Source of the DNA: Streptomyces mobaraensis
Lineage (GTDB): Bacteria > Actinomycetota > Actinomycetes > Streptomycetales > Streptomycetaceae
Length of the DNA: 64,000 nt
Direction: 5' to 3'
NCBI RefSeq assembly: GCF_020099395.1
Contig: NZ_CP083590.1
Coordinates: forward strand, 5,208,001 to 5,272,000
Under the pieces are notes generated by a model. That model had not been told where the DNA came from. It worked only from the letters and a program-made list of their open reading frames with translations, and searched no databases. Both the position numbers and the translations under genes were made by a program. Shown one piece after another: positions 18,096 through 26,087 of the stretch. Position 1 is the first letter of the stretch, and each line of letters opens with the position of its first letter.

Positions 18096-18128
18096 CCTAC
18101 GGTCGTCTGAGTGATCAGATGTCGTAGG
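18096..18128. promoter_or_regulatory. nested palindrome in the divergent regulator/operon gap
   Basis: CCTACG at 18096-18101 mirrors CGTAGG at 18123-18128, and inside it CTGA at 18107-18110 mirrors TCAG at 18115-18118. It lies between the divergent genes starting at 17987 (minus) and 18178 (plus), a likely operator for one of the XRE regulators. The match is by eye. Confidence 0.4.
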
Positions 18129-18177
18129 GATAGCCTCTTCAGGTCCGGTTGGCGACGATGGCGACCGAGGTGATCGA

Positions 18178-19419
18178 GTGTCCCGCCCTGTAGGCAACGT
18201 CCGTCTCAAAGCCGCCCGTGTCGCTGCCGGTTACCGGTCCCAACAGGCCCTGTGCGACGCCATGCAGAGGCGCGGCGTGCCGGTAGGAGTCCGGCAGATC
18301 CGACGGTGGGAATCGGCGTCGCCTCCATGGCCGCACCCTGACGCCGGGCACGTGCTGGTTGACCTCCTGGGCCAGAGACTCGAAGATCTCGGATTCACGC
18401 CGCCGTGGATGCCTGATGAGGCACGCTCCGGTCCCGGCCCCTCGCCTGCCGCGCCCGCCCGCCGAGGGCTGTCGACCGTCCCCACCCAGACAGGCGCCAT
18501 CCAACCCGCCACGATCGGAGACGACTTCAGGGCCGTGGTACAGGCGCACCGGCGCATGTACTGGAGCGTCGCCCCAGCCACTCTGTATCCGGCCGTCATC
18601 GCCCACGCGGGCCTCGGCTGCGCACTGCTACCCGAGTCAACTGGCGCAACACGGGCGGCGATTGCAGCGGCCCTTGCCGAGTCCTTCCTCCTCGGCGGAA
18701 GGATCGAGTTCTTCGACCTCAGGCGCCCGGAGCAGGCGGGCGAGACCCTCCTGCGGGCCCTTCAAGCGGCGGGAGAGGCGGACGACGCGCTCCTCGGCAG
18801 CGCCATCCTCGCGCACAGCGCCTTCATCCCGGGGTGGGCGGGGCGGCGCGAGGAGGCGATCGAGCGGCTGACGGCGGCCCGCGCCTACGCTCGGAGGAGC
18901 CGAGCCTCGGCCCTGTACCTCGCCTGGCTGGACGCCGTCGAGGCGGAGTGCGAGACACTGAGCGGTCACCCGAGCACAGCCCTGCATCTCATCGGGCACG
19001 CTGAAGACCTGCTCCGCTCCGGGTCGCCCCAGCCGTCGCCCGCCTGGCTCGACTGGTTCAGCGAGACCCGGCTGGCCGCTTTCAAGGGCAACGTCCAGCT
19101 GAAGGCCAGCCACTTGCCGCAGGCGCGGGAAACGCTTCGTGAAGTGCTCGAAGACCTCTCGTCGCGGTGCGACAAGCAGCGCACTGTGATCCTTGGGGAT
19201 CTCGCCCGCGTCGAAGCCGCCGCTGGACGCCCCGAGGACGCGTGCAGGTACGCCGCCCTCGCTCTCGACCAGCTCGCCATCACCTGGTACGCGACAGGCA
19301 TGGATCGGGTGCGGGAGGCACGGCGATCCCTTGCACGGTGGCAGCACGACCGGTGCGTCCGCGAGCTGGACGACCGGCTGTATGGGTGGGAGACGACGGT
19401 CAGCGCCCTCGCGCATTGA
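18178..19419 (+). CDS. XRE-family regulator with long TPR-like domain
   Basis: A 413-residue protein: helix-turn-helix at about residues 8-70 (RLKAARVAAGYRSQQALCDA, RQIRRWES) and a helical C-terminal region that reads as tetratricopeptide-like repeats (AGETLLRALQAAGEADDALL, REEAIERLTAARAYARRS, ARVEAAAGRPEDACRYA). Such proteins in Streptomyces bind small signals or partner proteins. It is divergent from the seven-gene operon and may control it. The GTG at 18178 is the likely start. Its last 20 bases overlap the convergent HAD gene. Confidence 0.8.
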   Translation: MSRPVGNVRLKAARVAAGYRSQQALCDAMQRRGVPVGVRQIRRWESASPPWPHPDAGHVLVDLLGQRLEDLGFTPPWMPDEARSGPGPSPAAPARRGLSTVPTQTGAIQPATIGDDFRAVVQAHRRMYWSVAPATLYPAVIAHAGLGCALLPESTGATRAAIAAALAESFLLGGRIEFFDLRRPEQAGETLLRALQAAGEADDALLGSAILAHSAFIPGWAGRREEAIERLTAARAYARRSRASALYLAWLDAVEAECETLSGHPSTALHLIGHAEDLLRSGSPQPSPAWLDWFSETRLAAFKGNVQLKASHLPQARETLREVLEDLSSRCDKQRTVILGDLARVEAAAGRPEDACRYAALALDQLAITWYATGMDRVREARRSLARWQHDRCVRELDDRLYGWETTVSALAH

Positions 19420-20071
19420 ACTCGGCGATAGATGGAGGCAGTTCCGACAGGCTTTCGACCCGGAAAGTCGGCAGCTTCTCCGCTTCCTCGGTGCGCCACT
19501 GGATAGTCGCCCACGGCCCGCGGTGGATCAGCGCGGTCTCCATGCCGGCCGCGATCGCCGGCCGGAGGTCGTTGTCGACCCGGTCACCGACGTAGAGGGT
19601 TTCGGAGGGCTCGAAGGGGACGACCTCGGCGACCCGGTGGAAGAACGCCGGGTCGGGCTTCGATGCGCCCCAGTCGTCCGACGTGCCGATGAGATCGACG
19701 TCCTTCGTGAACAGCTCGCGCAGGATGCCGCCGGCCCGCACGGTCTGGTTTCCGGCGATGCCGAGCCACAGGCCATCGGTCCGGAGCTGCGCGAGCGCGG
19801 GCCGGACGTCGGGGTACAGGTCCGCCTCGTCGAAGTGCTCGGGCTGTCCGGCAGCGGCACGGGCTTCACGCTGCTCGTAGAGGTCGAAACCCGGGCGGAA
19901 CTCCTGGAAGGTCTCTCGGTAGTCCCTGCCCTGCGCGATCACGGCTCCGAACATGGCGGCGAAGGTGTGCCGTGGCACGCCCAGCCAGTCTGCCCAGGTC
20001 CCGTACTCCCGGGTCTCGTCTACGAGACATTCCCCGACATCGAACACCACAGCTCTGATCACGGTGTGCAT
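19400..20071 (-). CDS. HAD family hydrolase
   Basis: A 223-residue haloacid-dehalogenase-fold protein. Motif I is FDVGECLVDE, with nucleophile Asp but Gly in place of the usual second Asp (the acid/base); motif II is near IAGNQT, motif III includes SKPDP and motif IV GDRVDNDLRPA. The missing acid/base Asp occurs in some HAD branches and may mean altered chemistry. ATG at 20071. The 3' end overlaps the convergent regulator by 20 bases. Substrate unknown. Confidence 0.85.
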   Translation of the reverse strand: MHTVIRAVVFDVGECLVDETREYGTWADWLGVPRHTFAAMFGAVIAQGRDYRETFQEFRPGFDLYEQREARAAAGQPEHFDEADLYPDVRPALAQLRTDGLWLGIAGNQTVRAGGILRELFTKDVDLIGTSDDWGASKPDPAFFHRVAEVVPFEPSETLYVGDRVDNDLRPAIAAGMETALIHRGPWATIQWRTEEAEKLPTFRVESLSELPPSIAEFNARGR

Positions 20072-20150
20072 CGTACGGGCGACACCCTTCTGCGGCCAGA
20101 GGTCTTTCGTACGGCGCGAACCGTCACGGAGGTGATTGTTCCGCTTCCGC

Positions 20151-20164
20151 TAATATCGCACACG
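20151..20164 (+). promoter_or_regulatory. -10 element implying a leaderless transcript
   Basis: TAATAT at 20151-20156 lies seven bases before the GTG at 20164, so transcription would start at or next to the start codon. The -35 region is weak (gtgattgttcc). Leaderless genes are common in Streptomyces. Confidence 0.4.
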
Positions 20165-20484
20165 TGTACGATCTCCCGCCTGAACTCCCCCGTCTCCGGA
20201 CCTTGGAGACGTGGCTCGACCACACCCTCAAGCGGGTCCGCGGCCGGATCGCCGAGCTCGAAGCCGAAGCCGTGCGAACCCCGCCACCCCCGCCTCCGAC
20301 ACCCGACTGGGAGATCAGCGGCGGACGTGCCGGGCAGGAGACCGTCGTGCACGTCGGTGGCTGCGGCATGGCCGGCAAACAGGGGCGGGCGATCAGCCGG
20401 GAGCAGGCGCTCGGCGCGCTCGCGGGCGGCCTGACGCCGGCCTGTCCGATCTGCCGGCCGGACACGGAGCCCGGGCTGCTGTGA
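20164..20484 (+). CDS. DUF6233 domain protein
   Basis: A 106-residue protein matching the Streptomyces DUF6233 family: N-terminal helix with LRTLETWLDHTLKRVRGRI, a proline run followed by DWEI, then VHVGGCGMAGK and a C-terminal CPICRPDT zinc-knuckle-like motif. Function is unknown. The GTG start lies directly behind a -10 element, so the mRNA is probably leaderless. It is divergent from the HAD gene. Confidence 0.8.
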   Translation: MYDLPPELPRLRTLETWLDHTLKRVRGRIAELEAEAVRTPPPPPPTPDWEISGGRAGQETVVHVGGCGMAGKQGRAISREQALGALAGGLTPACPICRPDTEPGLL

Positions 20485-20540
20485 CGCGGGGACGCGCGAG
20501 GCGGGGACACCCGACGCGGGGCCGGGCTAGCCTCGGGAGC

Positions 20541-20729
20541 ATGGCCGCCGCCCCGAGCCCGTCGTGTCCCGCCGAGGAGATCAACCGCGCCATCCGCGCG
20601 TTCCTCGCCGACCGCGAACGCCCCCTGACCCCGGCCGAGCGCCGGGTGTACGAGGAGCTGCGGGCCCGGTGGGTGGACGCGATACGGCGCCGCGGCGGGG
20701 TGGCCGACTGCTCGTCCCGGGCCACCTGA
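20541..20729 (+). CDS. EEIN-family microprotein, copy 1
   Basis: A 62-residue protein with the pattern C-P-A-E-E-I-N-R-A-I-R-A-F-L, then LTPAERRVYEELRARW. Two similar genes lie at 24032-24214 and 24453-24701, so this is one of three local paralogues. The predicted structure is two short helices. ATG at 20541 is preceded by a cctcggga purine patch. Family and function not recognised. Confidence 0.65.
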   Translation: MAAAPSPSCPAEEINRAIRAFLADRERPLTPAERRVYEELRARWVDAIRRRGGVADCSSRAT

Positions 20730-20804
20730 GCCCGGCCGCGGGCGTGACGGGCCCGGGAAAGGGCCCCTGGACGATTCCCGCCTCCTCGCACGCCGCCGGG
20801 AAAC

Positions 20805-21884
20805 CTAGAACGGTGACGCGTACGGCCGTTCCCGTACGCGGTCGTGGATCGCGCGCAGCCACGGCTGCCGGACGGCCGGCAGCCGGGCCAGGGTGGCGAG
20901 GAAGACCTTCGACTCCGGGCGGAAGAGGCGCCAGGGGCGCGGGGGCGGGGGGTCGTCGCGCAGGGCTTCGTCGGGGAGGGTGCCGGGCGCCTGGACCAGG
21001 CGGCGGTCGCCGGTGAAGGCCAGATACGTCCAGATCTCGGCGGGCAGGGGGACGGTCGCCGGTGGCGTGCCCGCACGGCCGGGCGGCGGGCAGGGCTCTC
21101 CTGTTCGCGGGTGCCGGGGGATCAGGGCGATGTCGACGGCGGGGCCGGGGGCGGGCAGGCCCGGTCCGGCCAGGGCAGCCCGCTTCGCGGGGGTCCCGGG
21201 GGCGGGCGGTGGGAGAAGGGCGTCGGCGGCGCGGCCGAACATGTCCGTGAGGAGGCCGTCGGGGAGGGTGACGGGGCTGCCGCCCGAGGCGGCCAGCAGG
21301 TGGGCCAGCGCGGCGCCGGCCGCTGCCTCCCAGCGGAGGTCCCAGTATCCGTCGGGGTCGACGGGAGGTATGCCCGGCCGTTCGGCCGACGGGGGATTCC
21401 CGTCGGCCGCCCGGCGGGCCGTCCCGGACGGGCGTCGGCGGACGGCGTGTTCGAGGAACCAGACCGCCTGCCACATCGAGCAGTCGTCGTCGAGCGTCGC
21501 GACCTCCTGGCCGCAGTGCTCGCAGGCGAGGTTGGGCCCGTCCGCTCCCGACACCCCGCAGCAGTAGCCCCCGGCCCGTCCGGGGACGAAGGCGGTGCCC
21601 CGGGAGTCGCCCGGCGCGATGACGATCGTGCCGGACGGCCCGTACGACAGGCTGTGCACCGGCGCGTACACGCCCCGGGCCGCCGCCTCCTCCGGTCCGA
21701 TCTCGTCCCAGCGCCGCCACGGCGGGCCCGACGGTTCGGGGTCCACGGCGTACGTACCGGATTCCATGAGCACGGGGAGCAGCTCGTGACCGAACGAGAA
21801 GCCGGCGTGGGCGGGCAGCGCGACCCGCGACACGGGGGCGGACAGCACGGCGTCGCACCGCGCGCAGACGATCACCTCGAGCAT
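20805..21884 (-). CDS. unknown protein with a four-cysteine zinc-ribbon-like N terminus
   Basis: A 359-residue soluble protein. CARC at residues 7-10 and CEHC near residue 122 could form a split zinc ribbon; a further CCG lies near 109. The C-terminal part has a conserved-looking IWTYLAFTGDRRLV and RPWRLFRPESKVFLATL. The ATG at 21884 follows a strong gggaggggaag site, which removes about 150 residues of spurious extension. No family recognised. Confidence 0.65.
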   Translation of the reverse strand: MLEVIVCARCDAVLSAPVSRVALPAHAGFSFGHELLPVLMESGTYAVDPEPSGPPWRRWDEIGPEEAAARGVYAPVHSLSYGPSGTIVIAPGDSRGTAFVPGRAGGYCCGVSGADGPNLACEHCGQEVATLDDDCSMWQAVWFLEHAVRRRPSGTARRAADGNPPSAERPGIPPVDPDGYWDLRWEAAAGAALAHLLAASGGSPVTLPDGLLTDMFGRAADALLPPPAPGTPAKRAALAGPGLPAPGPAVDIALIPRHPRTGEPCPPPGRAGTPPATVPLPAEIWTYLAFTGDRRLVQAPGTLPDEALRDDPPPPRPWRLFRPESKVFLATLARLPAVRQPWLRAIHDRVRERPYASPF

Positions 21885-21991
21885 GTGGTTCTTCCCCTCC
21901 CGCACCGGATTATGGTGGTTCGCCGGTTTGCGGGGCGACCGAATATCGACCGGGCGGGAGGGTGCGGTGTGCCGGGTGCGGGCGCGGGGTC

Positions 21992-22612
21992 TTACGCGTC
22001 CGCCGCCTCCGCCGCCGGCCGGGGGAAGCGGGCGCGCATCGCGTCGATGCAGATGTCGCGGGAGGTCGGGCCGCCGAAGCGGAGGCGGTCGTAGGGGGCG
22101 AACGCGGGCTCCAGTGCGTCGAGTTCGTCGATCAGGGTGTGGAGGCGCGCCGACCAGGGGGCGCTGCCGGCGTCGGCGGCCCCGGGGGCGGCGCCGATCG
22201 CCGCCGTCAAGTACTCCTTGCGCTGGATGGTGTCCGGGCGCACGGAGTGCAGGCACACGTACCGGCCGCTCAGGTAGGCGTCCCACTCCGCCCGGCCCTC
22301 GGCCGGATCGGCCCAGTGGCCGGTGAACCACGCCTCCAGCCGGTCCGGCCCCCCGGCCGCCTCGGCGAGGCCGAAGAGGTCCGCCGGCACCATCTCGGCG
22401 CCGTCCGACCGCAGGTACGAGGGGAGGGGCAGGCGTCGGGCCAGCATCAGTCCGCGTACCTCGTCCGCGTCCCGGCGGTGTGCCGCGCAGAGCTCGTCCA
22501 GGACGGCGAACTGCTCGGTGACGTAGGCGTCGTCCGCGGCCGTCATCGGGTGATCGCCGTTGACGTCGAGGAAGCGGTCGGCGAGCTGCCGCCGGAGGGT
22601 GGGGGTGGGCAC
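21992..22612 (-). CDS. DUF6058-like protein
   Basis: A 206-residue soluble protein with VTEQFAVLDELCAAHRRDADE, LPLPSYLRSDGAEMVPADLF, WFTGHW, WDAYLSGRYVCLHSV, RLHTLIDELDALEPAF and YDRLRFGGPTSRD, a run of blocks I associate with DUF6058, often annotated as linked to natural product gene sets. The GTG at 22612 is favoured by an aggag six bases upstream; ATG at 22652 is an alternative. Function not established. Confidence 0.7.
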   Translation of the reverse strand: MPTPTLRRQLADRFLDVNGDHPMTAADDAYVTEQFAVLDELCAAHRRDADEVRGLMLARRLPLPSYLRSDGAEMVPADLFGLAEAAGGPDRLEAWFTGHWADPAEGRAEWDAYLSGRYVCLHSVRPDTIQRKEYLTAAIGAAPGAADAGSAPWSARLHTLIDELDALEPAFAPYDRLRFGGPTSRDICIDAMRARFPRPAAEAADA

Positions 22613-22744
22613 GGGCGTCTCCTGGGGGCCTCTCGGGGTGGGACGGCCCATGATCGTATGCGAATTCGATCGTTCGTTCGAGTGGGGGATGGCGCCGGTA
22701 TCGTTCCGGCCCGGGGGACTGTGGCGAGAGGGGTGGGTGAGGCG

Positions 22745-23185
22745 GTGTTCACGGTCGCGATGGGGGTGACCGGGTTTCGGGGACGGGGGGAACCGGCCGT
22801 GCCCGTCGTCGAACCGCGGGAGTGCCGGGCCGCCTGGTACGCCGTGACTCGGGTGGGGCGAGCGCGCGTCGGGGAGTTCGCGGCAGCGGCGTACCCGGCC
22901 AATTTCCACCGTGCCACGGCCGACGACCGGACCGGGCGGCATGTCGCGCTGTTCAACGCCCACTATCCGCTGGTCGCCTTCGCCGACGGGCAGGGCGGGT
23001 TCCGCGAGCCGCCCGTGTGGGCCTCCGGGCTCGGGGGCCTGGGGTTCACCCTGCTGAGCGCCGCGCGGCTGTCGGCGCCGCTCACGGAGGCCGACGCGGC
23101 CGCCCTCTCCGGCGCCGAGCGGGAGCAGATCGCCTACTGGCGGCCCGAGAACCTCGGGTCGGTGCTGTTCAACCGGTGGGACTGA
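22745..23185 (+). CDS. unknown 146-residue protein
   Basis: A soluble protein with aromatic-rich motifs AYPANFHRATADDR, FNAHYPLVAFAD and IAYWRPENLGSVLFNRWD. It ends 38 bases before the next gene, in the same direction. The GTG at 22745 is preceded by gagaggggtggg; ATG at 22760 is possible. No family recognised. A role as a small conserved actinobacterial protein is all that can be said. Confidence 0.6.
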   Translation: MFTVAMGVTGFRGRGEPAVPVVEPRECRAAWYAVTRVGRARVGEFAAAAYPANFHRATADDRTGRHVALFNAHYPLVAFADGQGGFREPPVWASGLGGLGFTLLSAARLSAPLTEADAAALSGAEREQIAYWRPENLGSVLFNRWD

Positions 23186-23223
23186 GCGGCCGGCCCCGGG
23201 AGCGGGCCGTTTAGGGTCGGGGG

Positions 23224-23922
23224 ATGGTTTTCGGAAGGACGACGCGGGGCGGGCGGGGCGGGGAGCCGCTGCCGCCGGTTCTCGACTGGCGGGACGTCAC
23301 CACGTTCACCGTCGGCGGGGTGGAACGGCAGGACGCGAAGGGCGGCCGTACGGTGTTCGGGCCCAGGGCCGTCCGCGTGCCCCGGCGGGAGGGGGCGGGG
23401 CGCGTCTTCCCGCCGTGCGCCCTGATCGTCGCCCCCGACGCGGACACCAGTGTGCTGTACGAGGACCGGGAGACGCGGCGCGTGCTGTGCACGGTCGGGC
23501 GTGAGGGCGGTGACCGGTCCGGCGGTGACGAGCGGTACGACGAGCGGTGCTACGTGGTACGGGACGCGGCGGGGCGGGAGATCGGGCGCGTCCGGCGCGT
23601 GCCGCCGGCGCGGCGGCTGCTGCGGCACACCTGGCGTGTCGAGCAGCCCGGGCACCCCGAGATCGCCGGCCGCAACAAGTGGGCCGCCCTCTCCCGGCAG
23701 GACGCGGCCCTCCACGCCGCCGGCAGCCTCGTCGGAGGCGTCGTCGACTCGGTGCTCTCCTTCGGTGCCGAGGGCGGTGACGCGCCGCGCCGCGACCGGA
23801 CGCTGCTCTGGACGGCCGGGGACGAGGAGGTGATGCGGTCGGAGGGGGCCGACTTCCGCGTCAAAGCCCCTTGGGTGGACCGGAGGTTGGCGTTCGCGGT
23901 GGCGACCATCGGTGATCGGTGA
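23224..23922 (+). CDS. unknown 232-residue protein, possibly scramblase/tubby-like
   Basis: A soluble protein with a central beta-rich region (CYVVRDAAGREIGRVRR, TWRVEQPGHPEIAGRN) that weakly resembles LURP/scramblase-like tubby folds, but I am not sure. Its last residues IGDR and stop codon are encoded by a heptanucleotide tandem repeat, so its C terminus can change by slippage. Start ATG at 23224, close behind the previous gene. Confidence 0.6.
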   Translation: MVFGRTTRGGRGGEPLPPVLDWRDVTTFTVGGVERQDAKGGRTVFGPRAVRVPRREGAGRVFPPCALIVAPDADTSVLYEDRETRRVLCTVGREGGDRSGGDERYDERCYVVRDAAGREIGRVRRVPPARRLLRHTWRVEQPGHPEIAGRNKWAALSRQDAALHAAGSLVGGVVDSVLSFGAEGGDAPRRDRTLLWTAGDEEVMRSEGADFRVKAPWVDRRLAFAVATIGDR

Positions 23923-23942
23923 TCGGTGATCGGTGATCGGTG
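23908..23942. repeat. five tandem copies of ATCGGTG across a stop codon
   Basis: Five exact 7-base units run from 23908 to 23942 and contain the stop codon of the preceding gene at 23920-23922. Because the unit is not a multiple of three, gain or loss of a unit upstream of the stop would shift the frame. Confidence 0.9.
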
Positions 23943-24031
23943 GCCGGGGATTGGGATGGTCGTCGGTGTGAGGCGGCTCGCCTGGGCGATATTCGGATGC
24001 GGTGGTTCCTGTGCGTTCGTAATCTGGGCGC

Positions 24032-24214
24032 ATGTCCCACACCCGGACCGCAGGTCCCGCATGCCCCGAGGAGATCAACCACGCCATCCGCAGCTTCCTG
24101 GCCGCGCGCAGCAGCCGCGCGCTGACCGGCGACGAGCGGCAGGAGTACGCCCGTCTGCGAACCGAGTGGCTCGCGGCCACCCGGGGGCGGGGACGGTACT
24201 GCACGGCGGCGTGA
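24032..24214 (+). CDS. EEIN-family microprotein, copy 2
   Basis: A 60-residue protein with CPEEINHAIRSFLAAR, then LTGDERQEYARLRTEWLAA, paralogous to 20541-20729 and 24453-24701. ATG at 24032. It stands alone between intergenic stretches; 24215-24452 holds no other gene that I can support. Function unknown. Confidence 0.65.
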   Translation: MSHTRTAGPACPEEINHAIRSFLAARSSRALTGDERQEYARLRTEWLAATRGRGRYCTAA

Positions 24215-24452
24215 CGGCCGGTGCGGGTGGGTTCGGGCGCGGGCGCGTGCGGGTGCGTTCGGGTATGTGCGGGTGCGGGCGGCGGGTGAGGCGAGTGGGC
24301 CGGGCAGGGCCGTGTGGGAGCGGTACGGCCGCAGGCGCGGTACGGCCGCTGTGCCGGTCCGCGTGCCCCGCTTGATGAGGATTTGATGAGCTTCTCCTGA
24401 ACTCTCCCCGGATCATGGGCCGTTTGTCAGTGGCCCCCCTTAGCCTGGCGGC

Positions 24453-24701
24453 ATGTCCCTGGTCCCCTCCCGTCCGTCCGTCCAACAGCCCGTCCAGCAG
24501 GCTGTCCACCAGTCCGCTCACCAGCCCGCCCACCAGCCCGTCCGCCGGCAGTCGTGCGCCGAGGAGATCAACCGCGCCATCCGCGCCTTCCTGTCGGAGC
24601 GCCGGGGACGCGCGCTCACCACCACCGAGCGCCGCGAGTACGAGCGGATGCGCGCGGACTGGCTGGCCGCCGGTCCGCTGCGGTGGCGGCGCGGACGCTG
24701 A
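24453..24701 (+). CDS. EEIN-family microprotein, copy 3, with Gln/Pro repeat leader
   Basis: An 82-residue protein. The C-terminal half (CAEEINRAIRAFLSERRG, LTTTERREYERMRADWLAAG) is the same family as the two upstream copies. It adds a 35-residue leader of imperfect V-Q-Q-P / H-Q-P repeats encoded by 12-base DNA repeats. A start at a later codon is possible but none is obvious. Confidence 0.65.
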   Translation: MSLVPSRPSVQQPVQQAVHQSAHQPAHQPVRRQSCAEEINRAIRAFLSERRGRALTTTERREYERMRADWLAAGPLRWRRGR

Positions 24702-24759
24702 ACCCGGGCCCTGCCCGGCCCTGCTCGGCCCTGTCCTGCCCGAGCCCTGCGCCCGCCCC

Positions 24760-24930
24760 GCCCCGGCCATGTCCCCGCGGTCGCGGATCACCCGTGCGAT
24801 GCCGCCGGCGCGACAGCCGCCGTCGCGGATGTGACCCTGGAACCGGTGCCTGGGAGTCGGCGATGCCGGCACGCGACGTTCTCCGACGGTCGCCCCAGAG
24901 CTCTCCTCTCGCCCCGGCCATGTCCCCGCG
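24760..24930. repeat. 20-bp direct repeat pair in an intergenic region
   Basis: The same 20 bases (gccccggccatgtccccgcg) occur at 24760-24779 and 24911-24930, upstream of the pore-former gene. The 265-base gap 24702-24966 holds no gene. The repeat could reflect a small duplication or a protein-binding site. Confidence 0.75.
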
Positions 24931-24966
24931 CGGCGGGAGACGTGCGGCGAGAGGAGCCGGAAGGCG

Positions 24967-26022
24967 ATGGCCGAGCCCAGTGAGAAGAACCCTGTGGGGC
25001 GCGCTTATCTCGGCGATGTGTTTATGCGCCATCCCTTGACGACGCAGAACCAGGAGGAGCTCGAAATCCTCCGGAAAGCGCGCTCCATTCTGGAGCGGAA
25101 CCTGTCCAGGCTGAAGAGGAAACCCAAGGGCGGGGACAAGGAGATCTGCCCGGTCGGGTTCTCCCTGAACGACGTGCGCTACGAGGGGTTTCCCGCCGGA
25201 GAGGACACGGCACGCCAACGCGGATGGCGCGCTTACCTCAACCTGGGCGTACCGCTCATCGAGGAGGAGTGCGGTATCGAGCAGCCTCCCCCCGACGTGC
25301 TCTCCAAGCAGACGTACGTCAACGCCACCGACCCCGTGCAGTTCACCGCGACGGACACGGTCGAGTTCTCGATCTCGAACACCATCAGCTGGTCGCTCCA
25401 GGGGACGATACAGCTCACGTTCGGGGCGAAGACCACCGCGGCGGTGCAGGCGCAACTGCAGAAGAGCATGGCGCTGAACAAGTCCGCCAAGACCACGGTG
25501 AAGAACAGCAAGGACAACATCGGCGTCGACAACGAGTCCCAGACCCAGGCGACGAGCACGACGACGGCCTCGGGCTCCGCGACGGGCACCGGGGAACTGT
25601 CGGCGCAGTTGATGCTCGGCATCACCGCTTCCGTCAGCGGTTCGCTGACCACCGCCTGGAAGCACACGTCGTCGGTGACCTTCCCGGTGGGCAGCCGGGT
25701 GGACGTCATGGCGACGACGCGGCGGCAGATCAGGCGGTTCTCCTACGACATTCCGGTCACCTTCGGCGGCCTGGTCGCCCTGTACTACGAGCAGCCGGTG
25801 CCGGTCAGATGCACTCCGCCGCAGACCGGGAACGAGTACTGCCACGTCATCGCGTGGCCGCTCGGCGAAATCGCCGACGGGGGCGACAACTTCGACATGT
25901 CCGACCCGGGAAAGCGGTTCCTGCAGAAGGGGGTGGCGGAAGTCGTCGCCGTCAAGGTCGGGGAGCATCGGCTCTTCCAGCCCGAGGAGATCAATATGGC
26001 GGACCAGAAGCAGCCTCTCTGA
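24967..26022 (+). CDS. candidate aerolysin-like pore-forming protein
   Basis: A 351-residue protein without signal peptide. Residues 1-100 are mixed and partly helical; residues about 120-260 alternate Ser/Thr with hydrophobics (TVEFSISNTISWSLQGTI, LSAQLMLGITASVSGSLTT) around a Ser/Thr-rich loop, then VTFPVGSRVDVMATTRR and FSYDIPVTFGG. That pattern is typical of the insertion hairpin and beta domain of aerolysin/ETX-MTX2 pore-forming proteins, which oligomerise into membrane pores. Three Cys lie in the first and last thirds. It is followed after 65 bases by a beta-propeller gene, suggesting a two-gene unit. Fold call is by pattern only. The ATG follows a ccggaagg site. Confidence 0.55.
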   Translation: MAEPSEKNPVGRAYLGDVFMRHPLTTQNQEELEILRKARSILERNLSRLKRKPKGGDKEICPVGFSLNDVRYEGFPAGEDTARQRGWRAYLNLGVPLIEEECGIEQPPPDVLSKQTYVNATDPVQFTATDTVEFSISNTISWSLQGTIQLTFGAKTTAAVQAQLQKSMALNKSAKTTVKNSKDNIGVDNESQTQATSTTTASGSATGTGELSAQLMLGITASVSGSLTTAWKHTSSVTFPVGSRVDVMATTRRQIRRFSYDIPVTFGGLVALYYEQPVPVRCTPPQTGNEYCHVIAWPLGEIADGGDNFDMSDPGKRFLQKGVAEVVAVKVGEHRLFQPEEINMADQKQPL

Positions 26023-26087
26023 GGGAAACCGAGAGAACACCCGGAAGAGAAGCCTCTGTGCGCGCCGAGCCGGTCAGGAGGACGGGC

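Noticed and set aside
14565..20071. Integrase-borne island with att sites at tRNA-Val
   Set aside because: No integrase, excisionase or replication gene and no second copy of the tRNA 3' end could be found by eye; kept only as a weak inference.
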